Positions 44,311 through 54,372 of a stretch of 64,000 nt of DNA are shown here, piece by piece. The stretch's first letter is position 1, and every line of letters starts with the position of its first letter. Source of the DNA: Misgurnus anguillicaudatus (Eukaryota > Chordata > Actinopteri > Cypriniformes > Cobitidae); the NCBI RefSeq assembly GCF_027580225.2, contig NC_073353.2:31811501-31875500 (forward strand), given 5' to 3'. A model generated the notes under the pieces. The model searched no databases and had not been told where the DNA came from. It worked only from the letters and a program-made list of their open reading frames with translations. The position numbers and the translations under genes were made by a program.

Positions 44311-45131
44311 AGGGTAAATATGAAAAATTTGGTTCCAACACAAGATAACACCCGTTTTATTTTATTTTTCAAAACATGTTTATTATTACATTATCATGTT
44401 TTTATCGTGCTACTTAGCTGTATTTTTTGTTATGAAGGCTTAAATCAAAACAAACCAACTGCAATTTGATTGATATTAATTGGAATGCACAATTAAAAAA
44501 ACTAGATTTTTGAAAAAAAAAAGTGTCTTGTTTTGGAACTAAACTCTTTATATATTATTATATTATTTCTTAACTTTTGGTTTTTAACAACTAACATTAA
44601 CGTTTTATTTACCATTTAACAATTATCCATCTTCAATTTTATAAACAAATTATCAAATGGCTGCCTCTACACCTACATTTAGCCACTAATGCCAAAAAGT
44701 ACACACACACACAAACTTTCTTTCCACATGTATCTGTCACGGCCCAAAGAAATCACAAAGATCAGTCATGCTCTTCTGAAATACATGAGATTCAATCCAA
44801 CAAATAAATTCAGTCAGTTTCCACATGCCACACTCTTTCTTCCTCACTCTTTGCATTTCCAATGAGACGGCATCAATCACAGACCTCCCCACAATTCCAT
44901 CTGGTTACATGAACACTGTAAGGTTTTGTGCATTGCATTAATAAGTGACGTATGAGAAGATGTGCATGTGTGGTTGGTATGAATCTCAACACTCAATAAA
45001 AGATCCAAGTGTCATGTTGCTTCAAATTAAAATGATGGAAGATGCTTTTGCCACAAAAGCAATTGAGATATGGAAATAGTATGCATCAACAAACATCTGT
45101 GTGTAATTGGAGCGCCTCTGTTTTGGATGGC
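44311..45131. other. nothing recognised
   Basis: AT-rich with no shared repeats. Confidence 0.4.
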
Positions 45132-45135
45132 TTAA

Positions 45136-45637
45136 AGGGCACCTATTATGTCCATTTTTACAAGATGTAATATAAGTGTCAAGTGTGCCTTGAATCCGTC
45201 TGTGAAGTTTCATCTCAAAATGCCCCAGAGATCATTTATTATATCATGTCCAAAATGCTCTTATTTGGGTTGGAGCAAAAACTTGCTGTTTTCATGTGTG
45301 TACCTTTAAATGCAAATGAGATACAGCTCATTATTCCATTACAACAAAAGCTTTCAGTTAAAATAGATTTGATTCCTATGAATACAGTCTGAGACAACAG
45401 CGTACAATTTGCTGAGGGCGGAAACTATGGTTAAGCAGGACTGTCAGTCAGTGGCTGTGGGATGACTTCATCAATGTGATGTCACATTAACAAGAGAATC
45501 AAAACAGTATGTTTAATGAGACAAAAAAGAAGAAGTGGGTGCATTTTTTCATTGTAGGGTTGTTGTGTTCACATACTGCCAATAAATATTTATGTCCAAA
45601 CACCTTATGAAAGTGGATTTTGCATAATAGTTGACCT
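45136..45637 (+). mobile_element. TTAA-flanked element (AGGGCACCTATTATG)
   Basis: TTAA at 45132-45135 and a mutated site TTAG at 45638-45641. The ends AGGGCACCTATTATG and GCATAATAGTTGACCT are inverted. Body landmarks GTGAAGTTTCATCTCAAAAT and AAATGCAAATGAG parallel family A, suggesting common ancestry. Confidence 0.65.
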
Positions 45638-46059
45638 TTAGGTGAAGTGTATTATAGTGCAACAAAACTGAAAAAAATGACATGTACATTAACATCTTCA
45701 AAGAATTGAAAAAGAAAACATTCCCCTCAGCTTACCTGGATTACCTGGAACAAATTTTTCGTGACTCATCTTGCACTTACAAGCGTATCCTGATCTTAAT
45801 CCACTCATATCATGTCTAGAATGAGAAGTTTAATCACACTAATACCAGCCTCTGACTAGCAAGTAGCAGACCATCTTCACAGCTATATGCTATACAGTAA
45901 ACTCAAGGCTATTTATAAGAGATGAGCCATCCAATACACACAACATTTCAAACATCAGGCCTATCAATGAGAAAAAGGCATAATAACAAAAACTCTGAAG
46001 TGTTAGTTCACCCTAAACTAACATTTTTCACACAATTTGTTCCTATAGTTCCAATTAAA

Positions 46060-47055
46060 ACTAGACTTATTTTCTTAGGTTGTTTGGTTCATCAAGAAAA
46101 AGCATCTTAATTTAAGAATTTTTAGATATTTCTACTGAAAACAAGACAAAAATACTAAGAAAAAATGTTCTTGAAATTTTCTTTTTTTGCAGTGCTTATG
46201 AGCAAAATTACCTAAGAAAATAAGTCTAGTTCTTAGACAAAAAATATCAGATATAAGGCCTAGTCCACACGGACACGGGTATTTTTATAACCTGAGTTTT
46301 TCCGCTAAAAAAAATCCTTCCACACATGCTCGGTTTAAAAGAAATCTTTTTCAGTCCACATGAAAAAGGAAAAACATGCTATCAAGCGCTGCCAAGAGCA
46401 TGCCACACCAGCAGGCAGTGATATAACCCAAATAGTAAAGCCACCTTGGCCAATCAGAAGCCTAACAAAAAGTTATTACCGGTTCCGCACACAGGAAAGA
46501 GGAGATTTGGGCTACGTCCACAATTTCACAAAATCGTCAACAAAGGAGTCAGGGACGCACAATCTGACGTCAAACACAGCGGATAACGGCGCACATTCTG
46601 ATGTCGCAAGGCAAAACCCCCGGTTGTACTGTCTACACGACAACACTGCAACTGGCATTTCTTAAAATCGTCACCCTGACAGGGGTTTTCAAAAATGTTC
46701 AGTTTCAGTGCCCTGATACTGCGTTTTCGTTTGGACGAACGGCCGAACCGCGTAAAAAAGTCACGGTTATAAAAATATCCGTGTCCGTGTAGAATAGGCC
46801 TAAGTGAATTTGTGTATAAAACAAAGCAAAAAAAATTATCTGCCAATAGGGTAAGCAAAAAATCTTGAACTTTTTTCTTAAACACTTAATTCAAGAAAAA
46901 TTAGCTTATCCCATTGGCAGTTTTTTTTTTTTTTGCTTGTTTTATGCACAAATTCACTTAAATTTGATATTTTAATACTGTAAGAATTTTTAGATAATTG
47001 TAATAAAAACAAGACAAAAATACTAAGCATGAAAGTAATTTTTTGCAGTGTAGGG
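46060..47055. mobile_element. composite AAGAATTTTTAGATA-type foldbacks, split by Harbinger-type element
   Basis: ACTAGACTTATTTTCTTAGG (46063-46082) is mirrored at 46210-46229. TAAGAATTTTTAGATA, then AAAACAAGACAAAAATACTA, occurs in the same orientation at 46112-46165 and 46980-47030. A GCCAATRGGGTAAGC palindrome fills 46805-46960. Probably two overlapping or rearranged copies of one family. Confidence 0.55.
46257..46800. mobile_element. PIF/Harbinger-type non-autonomous element, 544 bp, TAA TSD
   Basis: TAA flanks both ends (46254-46256 and 46801-46803). The ends GGCCTAGTCCACACGGACAC and GTGTCCGTGTAGAATAGGCC are inverted, extended by ATTTTTATAACC-like bases. Removal restores a sequence resembling the intact family arm (compare 46948-46970). 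Frames inside have no domain. Confidence 0.75.
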
Positions 47056-47215
47056 AATCTGAGTTTTATTTGTATATAAAAAATGCATAGAAGCTCACGG
47101 GTTAAAAAGCATACGTTTCATTTACCCTTTAATTAAAGTTGTTGATGCTCTTATTTTGTAATATTTTGTTTTCGTTGTCCTATGCTTTATATAAACTTTG
47201 CACATGTGTTGTTAG

Positions 47216-47495
47216 CAGTGATGCACGGGTTGATTCAAAATGAGCGGGTGCCTGCGGTCACTCATGGTTTCGAGTCATCCAAAAATATTTTTAATGATAT
47301 TCGGGCCGCGGTCTATGGGGTCGTTTGAAATAAAGATGTCAATTAACTATTTTACAAATTACTACTTTTAAAAATTGCAGGCCAGGAAGCGGGTCGGGTA
47401 CAATGTATATATATTTTTTTGTGGTCCGAGTTGCGGGGTTAGTTGAAAATGTCAGTCGGGTGCGGGTTGTTTATACATTGACCCGCGCATCATTG
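47216..47495. mobile_element. hAT-like element, 280 bp
   Basis: The ends CAGTGATGCACGGGTTGA and TGACCCGCGCATCATTG are imperfect inverted repeats. Flanks GTTGTTAG (47208-47215) and GTTGATAG (47496-47503) differ at one of eight positions. Interior CGGGT/ACCCG words recur. Confidence 0.75.
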
Positions 47496-47503
47496 GTTGA
47501 TAG

Positions 47504-48179
47504 TCATTTTTTGCAAAGCTTTCTTAAATTTTACGCAAAGCTGAGCTCATGGTTTATTCTCCAAACACACCAATGCAACATGCATACAAAAAATGTAATG
47601 CATCTTAAAATATTAAAATATAGAGCCATGTTGTCAATTGTTCAAGATGGCATCACTTTTGGCTACTCTATCCATTGCATTGCAATTTCCTTATAATATT
47701 ACACATGGGTATTTTTGCATTGCTTGGTTATGTTTAGCTGTACTAACCAATGGCCCCACAGGGGATTGATAAAGTACCTACCTTCTGCATCTATCTTAGG
47801 CTTGACAAAAGTATAATTTTGGGTAAACTAACCTTTTAAGTGGGTAAAAATGGTAATGTAATTTTTTTAAGATTTATCAAGACCCCTTGATAAAACATGG
47901 TCCCTTTATGAGAAATCTCCTTCCTGTTTTAGAACAACCATTAATAGATTTGTGTGAAATGCAAAAAAAAAAAAAAACTCATCAATACAATAACAAAGAA
48001 AATCCAAATTTCTTCCAGGCACCCAGCCTTTATGACAACAACTTGCAAGAAGAGAAAGAGAGATAATATGCGCTGTGTGTGCATACAGAGAATGAGAAGT
48101 CTTTAATAAGAAAGATGACATGGCTGGGTCCACACCATAGACCCCGGGTAAAAGATCATCCCATGACCTGTCACTCACC
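47504..48179. other. nothing recognised
   Basis: AT-rich. A poly-A run lies at 47962-47976. Confidence 0.4.
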
Positions 48180-48660
48180 TATTCTCTCTCTCTTTTCTCC
48201 TGGGGTTTGGCAGGCTAATCCCACACATTGAGCAGAGTCAAGGGGCAAACACAATCTCAGAACTGAATGAGACACGCTCGCACACCTGGAGAGCAGTGCA
48301 GAGAGACAGTCGTGTGTCCCCAGCCTCCCTGTTTACCCACAATGCAGCGGGGTGTTAATTGCTTTTGGGAGGATTAGTCCTGACTGAGCAGGGCCTAAGC
48401 CACAGGGTCTTTGCACTGTCACACACATGGCGGGCCCCTGGAGTCCACTTTGGCTCTGGACCAGCGACGGAGGAGACATTTCCTCACAGCTGATTGGATA
48501 TTGAGTCGATCTTAAGCTCGCTGATAGAGCACGAGCTGAGGCGAAAAAGGGAAAAGCCGCTCATTTAGAGCTGTGATCGCATGGAGGATGCTGAGAGATA
48601 TGGATGAGCGAATAGCGAGGGGAAAGAGATAAAAACAAGGAGTAAACACAAGTGACACCA
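48180..48660. other. possible conserved non-coding element
   Basis: Mixed-GC, repeat-free block with no sustained frame, contrasting with AT-rich flanks. It includes TTAATTGCTTTTGGGAGG and GATTGGATATTGA words. Conservation untested. Confidence 0.35.
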
Positions 48661-48989
48661 CATGATAAAGCAGTATTAAATAATATTTAATATATTATTT
48701 AATTCAAGTATGTGTAAAGTACTTCTATATAATGACAAATAAAGCTAATTATTTAATAATCTGGAAATACTGAATGTATATTCGATTTCTGATAGAGAAT
48801 AAATAGGTTTGTACATCATATATATATTCATTTATAACACTTATTTTTTAGTAAACAAGATGTAAATTTTCATGACGAATTGAATTCTGTAAAATTCCGT
48901 AAATAAGACATATTCAACTGTCTGTTTTCATCTTGCATTACCGATAGCATGTCACTGTTTATTGTAAGAAATATGACAAAGTGATTGAT

Positions 48990-49780
48990 GGATGGACTCT
49001 TGAAAGAGGAGTGACAGCTTAAAGTGTGCAGAGACAGCAGCTAAATTGATCCAGAGCGAACGGGAAACTGCTGTGACCTAATCCCGGCTTATCCATGCAT
49101 CAGGAATTTCACCAGCCCGGCACGCTTATTAGAAGGGCCTTTGCATATTTAAGCGCTGAAACAGCCTTAGGATAAAACTTAAGAAAGCATTTCCCTAATG
49201 AGGAACATTGTAATAACAGGAAATGACTTGTGTATTGCTAACACTTATTAACCGATACATTAGTGTAATACGACTCGCCGGTTTACCCAATCTGCTTTCA
49301 TCCGTGCTGACTCACATTTTATGGAACGCATTATATGGTCGATAATTAATAAAGAGGCCGTGCATTTATGATACGGCTGTCGAACATGAGCAACTGCGTG
49401 TGAAGTCGTGTAACTGCTCAGCATGCCGGATAAATCCTCATTATGAGAGTTGCTCGTAATCTCTGATTGATTAGTAGATTGATCCGCCCTCCCTCGGGCG
49501 TCTGTAGTCGTGCCTGCTCGGCTGGGAGGACCCAGTCCTGTGGCTCTCTGCCATCTCATTAAAAAGCGCCCCATCGGGTGGTGCTGGGAAAGAGGAGGAA
49601 TGTTCTCCGGAATGCCAAAGCACTCCTCTGAGACTGGAAAACCAAACAGCGACTCGAAGATAGAGAATGTCACTATATGTGCGAGTCATAAGACGGTGTC
49701 TGTGAGACTATATGGGCTTTTGTTATATTAAGGGTCCACTGACGGTAGAGGGGGATGGAATTCGTAAGATGACTGGGTGG
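48990..49780. other. possible conserved non-coding element with PBX/homeodomain-like sites
   Basis: Repeat-free block holding TGATTGATTAG (49464-49474), AGATTGAT (49476-49483), CGATAATTAATAAA near 49339 and TTTGCATATTTAAGC near 49141. Such clusters are usual in developmental enhancers. Frames on both strands (49260-49731) are unsupported. Confidence 0.4.
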
Positions 49781-49954
49781 CATTTGCTGTTTCGGATTAT
49801 TAAAGTCTAAAAAATCTACACGGGAATCTCATACTATCTCAAACTATCTGGGCCTGTTTCACACATCTAACGTCCGCAGTGTTCAACGGGGTGGGCATCA
49901 AACTCTTATACTGATGTTTCTTTTGAAGATTAGTATTTAAATACACTGCTTTGT

Positions 49955-50078
49955 GAGTTAAAAATTCGCAATACCAATATCAAATCCCAGTGTGCCCTGT
50001 ATCTGTCAGCAACAGGAGCATTGTTAGTCGTTTTGGATAAAAGCATCTGTCAAATGCATAATTGTAAATGGAGAAACG
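49955..50078 (+). mobile_element. SINE 3' part
   Basis: A decayed B-box-like stretch (ATCAAATCCCAGTGTGCCC) is followed about 40 bp later by GTTTTGGATAAAAGCATCTG and AAATGCATAATTGTAAATG, the common 3' tail of fish tRNA- or 5S-derived SINEs. 5' head lost. Confidence 0.6.
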
Positions 50079-50473
50079 TGATCATATTCCATTTGTTTTG
50101 CAAATGCTAATCTGTCTCGATGAGTCACTGACAACATTGAAAGATCGCCTACTTACTCGTCAAATCAACCATTGTTCTAAAACTCTTTAAACTTGCCAGT
50201 ATTGTGCAGCTTTCTGATCTGAAAAATTGTAAACCCACAAAAATATACGGTACATCCACATCACAGATGTTCTTTTTAGTGTGAAGAATTCATACAGTAT
50301 AGTGATACAGGTCATTTGACTCACACCCTTAGTTCACTAAATAGAGGTTCTCAAATAAAACAACAGCTAAACAGAATTCGTAATTACCACAAACTAAAAA
50401 AACAACGATGCAATGACAAAATCATGTATGTATCAGATACCATTAAAAGTGGTCACCAGAGATGAAACATGTT
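50079..50473. other. nothing recognised
   Basis: AT-rich with no repeats or frames of interest. Confidence 0.4.
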
Positions 50474-50481
50474 ACTTAGCA

Positions 50482-50873
50482 CAGGGGTTTTCAAACTTTA
50501 TGATGCCAAGGACCCACAAATTTGATGAACCTTTTGTGAGAGACACCTTTCTAAAAAAATATATATTTTTATAACAAACATACAATTGGCTCTACTTAGA
50601 GTTAAGCTGGATGTATAAACATTTTTAATTCAAATGTATTTGTACTGTAGCAACCCTAATCCACAGTAAGATTAAGGGGACTGTAATAAGAAAAACACAA
50701 TAGAAAGATACAAAGCAAATATAAATTATTTTGGAATGTTTGTAGCAAGAAATGAGACAAAATACCTAATTAATTAACTTTACATTTTTTTCTCTATTAA
50801 ATATTTTGAAGACTCCCTAGAACCTCCTGAAGGACCCATGGGGGTCACCAGGACCCCAGTTTGAAAACCTCTG
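50482..50873. mobile_element. hAT-like element (CAGGGGTTTTCAAACT), 392 bp
   Basis: The ends CAGGGGTTTTCAAACT and AGTTTGAAAACCTCTG are inverted with one mismatch, typical of Charlie-type hAT elements. Flanks ACTTAGCA and TCTAAGCA match at 6 of 8 positions, as expected for an old duplication. GGACCC words are subterminal. Non-coding. Confidence 0.75.
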
Positions 50874-51027
50874 TCTAAGCATACCACTTGTGTTTGGATC
50901 ATCTGGGATAGATTCTAATACCAGGTATATTCCTAAAAATAAAGGTGCTTAAATAGTTTTTCATAGCAATGTCATAGAAGAATTATTTTTGGTTCCTTAA
51001 AGAACTATTTAGTAAAAAGTTCTTTAA

Positions 51028-52435
51028 CCCTGTAAAACCCTCGGTTGTAATATTACAACATCAGTTTAAAATCTAATAAAGTATACATGTATTTTTCTCT
51101 TTACAACCACATTTACACAACTAAAAAGTCCTAATGTTTAACCCTGCAATGATTTTGAATGGTAGACTTTGTGATTAGGTTTGTTTTCCTGGCCGTGAAC
51201 TTACAGAACCTGCAAACCTGCCTTGAAGAACATAACCTTTTTTACTGGACTAAATAAATCAACAATCACGTAAGTAAAATGCCTAAAATATTTTCTGTGA
51301 TTAGTTATGTGTCTAGATTATGTAGATTTTAAGATATAGCTGAATGTTTTAATTATATTAGATTTTGAGCTTGTTGTGTCAATGTTGTAATATTTCAACG
51401 CAGCTGGTGATGTTTTCTTGTATGTGCTTTGTTTGCTCAAATATCTGATTGCTGCATGAGGATCAGATGATCTTGTTCTGCAATGTGGGGTGGGAGGTAC
51501 AGGTGCTATTAGCATATAAATAGAGCACAGTAAGCTCGCCAAGACATTATTGTGTGAATTCTGTGGAATGGGTGAATCCTTTGAAAAGTATAAATGTGAT
51601 TGGAATTGATTTGCATCAAGATTAATAAGCATGAAAATAAGAAGTGTTTTTTTATTTCAGAATTCTACCAGACATGACTGTCTTATCTACAATGAGTATG
51701 ATGTCATTTTATATCATCTAAATTTGAAAAAAGTGACTTTGAGATGGGACTCTGATATAACTGATGCGGAGGTGGTTATACAACTATAAAAGAGAAATTA
51801 AAAACTTTGTCTGCCCTTATGATGATAATGTGGACATGACGCCAACAAAACCAAGCCATTCATGAACACAGACCTTGCCCCATGACAGATATTACTGTCG
51901 AAAAAAGGATTTTATCAGTCTCAAGACTGATATTTTTGTTATTGGCATCACTAATGATGCCATCTCCTTTCATATATCAATGGAGAACCTCTGAAGGTTT
52001 GCGTCAGAATACATGACCATAACACAAATGAGTAAGGTTTCCAAAAGAGAGGTGTTTCAGTTTTCAGTTTATCTGGTTTTGTAAATACAAAATGAGCATA
52101 TTTTTATAATAAATGATTTTTCATAAAAATATGGTTTTGTCTGGTTATTATTTATTGTGTGATTATGTATATGGATATATAGGATACTATTATTGGGGTA
52201 AATAAGCAGTACACCCTGCAGAGTAACTCTTAGATGTTATTAACATTTGTTCAGACAGTGAGTGAAATCACAGCAATTCTGCTACCCCAAAGGCCCAATG
52301 CTGTAATATTACAACATTTCCATAAAAACTTACCAAAATGTAAAAAATGTAAAAACCCATTGATTTTTGCATTAGAGGACTCCTACAACAACATATAAAA
52401 GGTTAAATATTTTTCTACATTTGGGTCTTACAGGG
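51028..52435. mobile_element. piggyBac-like element, 1408 bp, no transposase recognised
   Basis: The ends CCCTGTAAAACCC and GGGTCTTACAGGG are 13-bp inverted repeats with one mismatch. The left end directly follows TTAA (51024-51027); the right TTAA (52439-52442) is 3 bp away. CCC ends and TTAA sites fit piggyBac. The palindrome GTTGTAATATTACAAC lies near both ends (51044-51059 and 52300-52315) and in a variant at 51384-51399. No intact frame. Confidence 0.6.
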
Positions 52436-52517
52436 TTTTTAAAGAACCATTTCTTTATACAATATCATAATCTGAAAAACCTTTCTTCACTGTAAAGAAC
52501 CTTTTATGAAACATAAA

Positions 52518-53785
52518 GGGCCCTATCTTGCACCCAGCGCAATTGACTTTGTCAGTGACGCATGTATCATTCGTTTTTGCACAACGCGCACAGCGGGTTT
52601 TTCCCTCCACAGACGCACGTCGGCAAACTAGGGAATGAACTTGCGCTCCCTGGGCGGTTCAGCGCAAAAAAGGAGGCGTGTTCTGGCGCAAACCATCCCT
52701 GATGCTTTTTTGCAGTTTCAAAAAACAATTGCGCGACTGACCAAAAAAAAAACTAGTCTAAAGTCAGTGGCGCGTTGCGCGTGGTTCATTATGCTATTTT
52801 AAGGGCACATGCTTGACCATAATGTATAGCGTGCACAACGCGCACACACTTTGCTTATCTAATCTACACAGATGCAACAGTTATTTTTGCAAATCATAAA
52901 TTGTTACAATAAAAAATATTAACACATGAGATAAGGGAAATCATAGTGGTGAGCATTGTGGTGATAGTTTTTATTTATTGTGTGGCTGTGTTAAAAAATG
53001 ATCATACAAATAACGATTAAAATATTTTCATAAGTTTGTTGTGTTGCTGCATTACGTTTATTTTATGTAAATAATAATTAAAATGTTTTCATAAGAAACC
53101 TTAATGTATGTGAACTTGATTTGTAAGTGTACTTTGGAGTTGGACCTTGCTTGCGTTTCTTGGGTCCGATTTCAAAGCCCCCAAACCTTTTCAGCGGTGA
53201 GGGTGGACGCAGCGATGTCCTCTGCTGGCGTCAGGTCCTGTGTAGAGGCAGATCCACCTCCCGTTATACGGCGTGCCCGATTTATGCTGGCAAGCTTGGG
53301 ATTCCCCCGTCTCCTGACATCATTGTAGCGCTTGGCGCAACGATGGGGATGCCAGGTGATGAGAAAATTGTGGCTATTTCCTCTCACGCCTGTTTAACCG
53401 ACGCTGATTTGGGCGGGTTTAGGTTTCTCCTATCCCCATAAAAAACAACTTCTCTGTCTTTGACTGCTCTTACAAGAACGTCGGTCTCCTCGGCTGTGAA
53501 CCGCTCCTGGCGTGCGCCTGGTAAATCCATAATAATAATAGCAACCCGCCATGGAACTTGCACCCTTGCGTTTAAAAGGAATGTTGGATAGCGTTCTGAT
53601 TGGTTTATTTGACGTTACGCCCAAACCACACCTATGAATAATGAACCTACTTCAGACCAACCCCTTATTGATTTGCGCCTGGCGCAAGAGTTATTTCTCC
53701 CGCCGGGAAAATAGCAACAGCGCCCAAGAAAGTCACTTGCGCTTTGCACTTCGCACTTGCGTTTCAGATCGTTAAAATAGGGCCC
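52518..53785. mobile_element. PIF/Harbinger-type element, 1268 bp, with Myb-like gene relic
   Basis: The ends GGGCCCTAT and ATAGGGCCC are inverted, and AAA flanks both sides. The interior is rich in GCGCA/TGCGC words (GCGCAACGCGCC-type) as in a very common fish family. The minus strand carries the broken Myb/SANT-like gene at 53172-53530. The DDE nuclease gene is absent. Confidence 0.75.
53172..53530 (-). pseudogene. Harbinger Myb/SANT-like DNA-binding protein, broken
   Basis: From the ATG at 53530 the frame reads MDLPGARQERFTAEETDVLV, then RAVKDREVVFYGD and KSASVKQA, then a TGA where Trp is expected (KQAWEEIA-type). A shift near 53380 moves to CAKRYNDVRRRGNPKLAS. FTAEE, W-EEIA and KRYNDVRRR are hallmarks of the Myb/SANT-like protein that partners the Harbinger nuclease and binds its ends. 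The C-terminal part continues to a stop at 53172. One nonsense change and one frameshift kill it. Confidence 0.8.
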
Positions 53786-53944
53786 AAAATGTTAAAGGTG
53801 CTTTAAAGAACCATTTAGACAAAAAAAGGTTCTTTTATGGCATTGTGAAACATCTTTTTTAGGAGTGTATAGATATGGACACATGTCATAAGTTTATTAA
53901 ACCTAAAGAAATGACATTATACATTACAAAAGCAATAGAAACAT

Positions 53945-54372
53945 ATGAGAAGCTCAGATGCAAAAGCCGCTAAATGCAACCTCCATCAAACAAATCAGAT
54001 CATGATAGTAACATAATGCTCTCAGCACGCATTACATGTTAAACAAAAAAAAAATCTAATCTTCTTAACCCCTGTACCTCAGGTCATCCAGAAATACCGG
54101 TTTGTTAAAAGAATCTATTAAGAGCCCGATAAAAATGCTAATTTGCATCAAAACATGTCAGACACACTAAGGGGCCGATCACACCAAACGCGTTTTATGA
54201 TTTTCTATGGGCAGTGAGCATTATGCGTGCTGTTTATGCCCACCGAACGGCTTGCATTTTTTTTAAAGTGAACTAAAAAGGCAGTGCGGCACACCTTGCA
54301 TTTCCAAGCATTTAATTCGCGTTTGGTGTGATTGGTCCCTTAGAGGGTTTTGCATCTGAGCTCTTCATATGT
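53945..54372. mobile_element. GCATCTGA-type foldback with nested element
   Basis: The left end GAAGCTCAGATGCAAAAGC and right end GTTTTGCATCTGAGCTCTTC are inverted. Relatives at 62398-62775, 1829-2005 and 63260-63325 share CCTCAGG, CAGAAATACYG and ACATGTCAGA landmarks. The right half is split by 54170-54340. Confidence 0.7.
54170..54340. mobile_element. small element (AGGGGCCGATCACACCAAAC), 171 bp
   Basis: The ends AGGGGCCGATCACACCAAAC and GTTTGGTGTGATTGGTCCCT are near-perfect inverted repeats. TA flanks both sides; reading it as a 3-bp TWA duplication (TAA/TTA) is equally possible and would fit Harbinger. Non-coding. Confidence 0.7.

Larger units (their letters stand above)
50930..53866. mobile_element. 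AAAGAACC-type foldback split by two insertions
   Basis: Pieces at 50930-51027, 52439-52517 and 53786-53866 together form one element of the type seen at 18281-18490. The left piece has AAATAAAGGTGCTTAAA, the middle AAAGAACCATTTCTT, and the right GGTGCTTTAAAGAACC. The gaps are a piggyBac-like element and a Harbinger-type element. Confidence 0.7.

Noticed and set aside
46360..46885. Frames of 101 and 119 codons on opposite strands
   Set aside because: They lie inside a non-autonomous Harbinger-type element and its host repeat, with no transposase motif.
49260..49673. 137-aa minus-strand frame
   Set aside because: Antisense-paired with another frame, no domain, lies in a candidate regulatory block.
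53104..53441. Plus-strand frames at 53.1-53.4 kb
   Set aside because: They are shadows of the minus-strand Myb-like pseudogene.
50930..53866. A single long composite transposon
   Set aside because: Internal pieces have their own termini and flanking duplications, so it is a nest of three elements.
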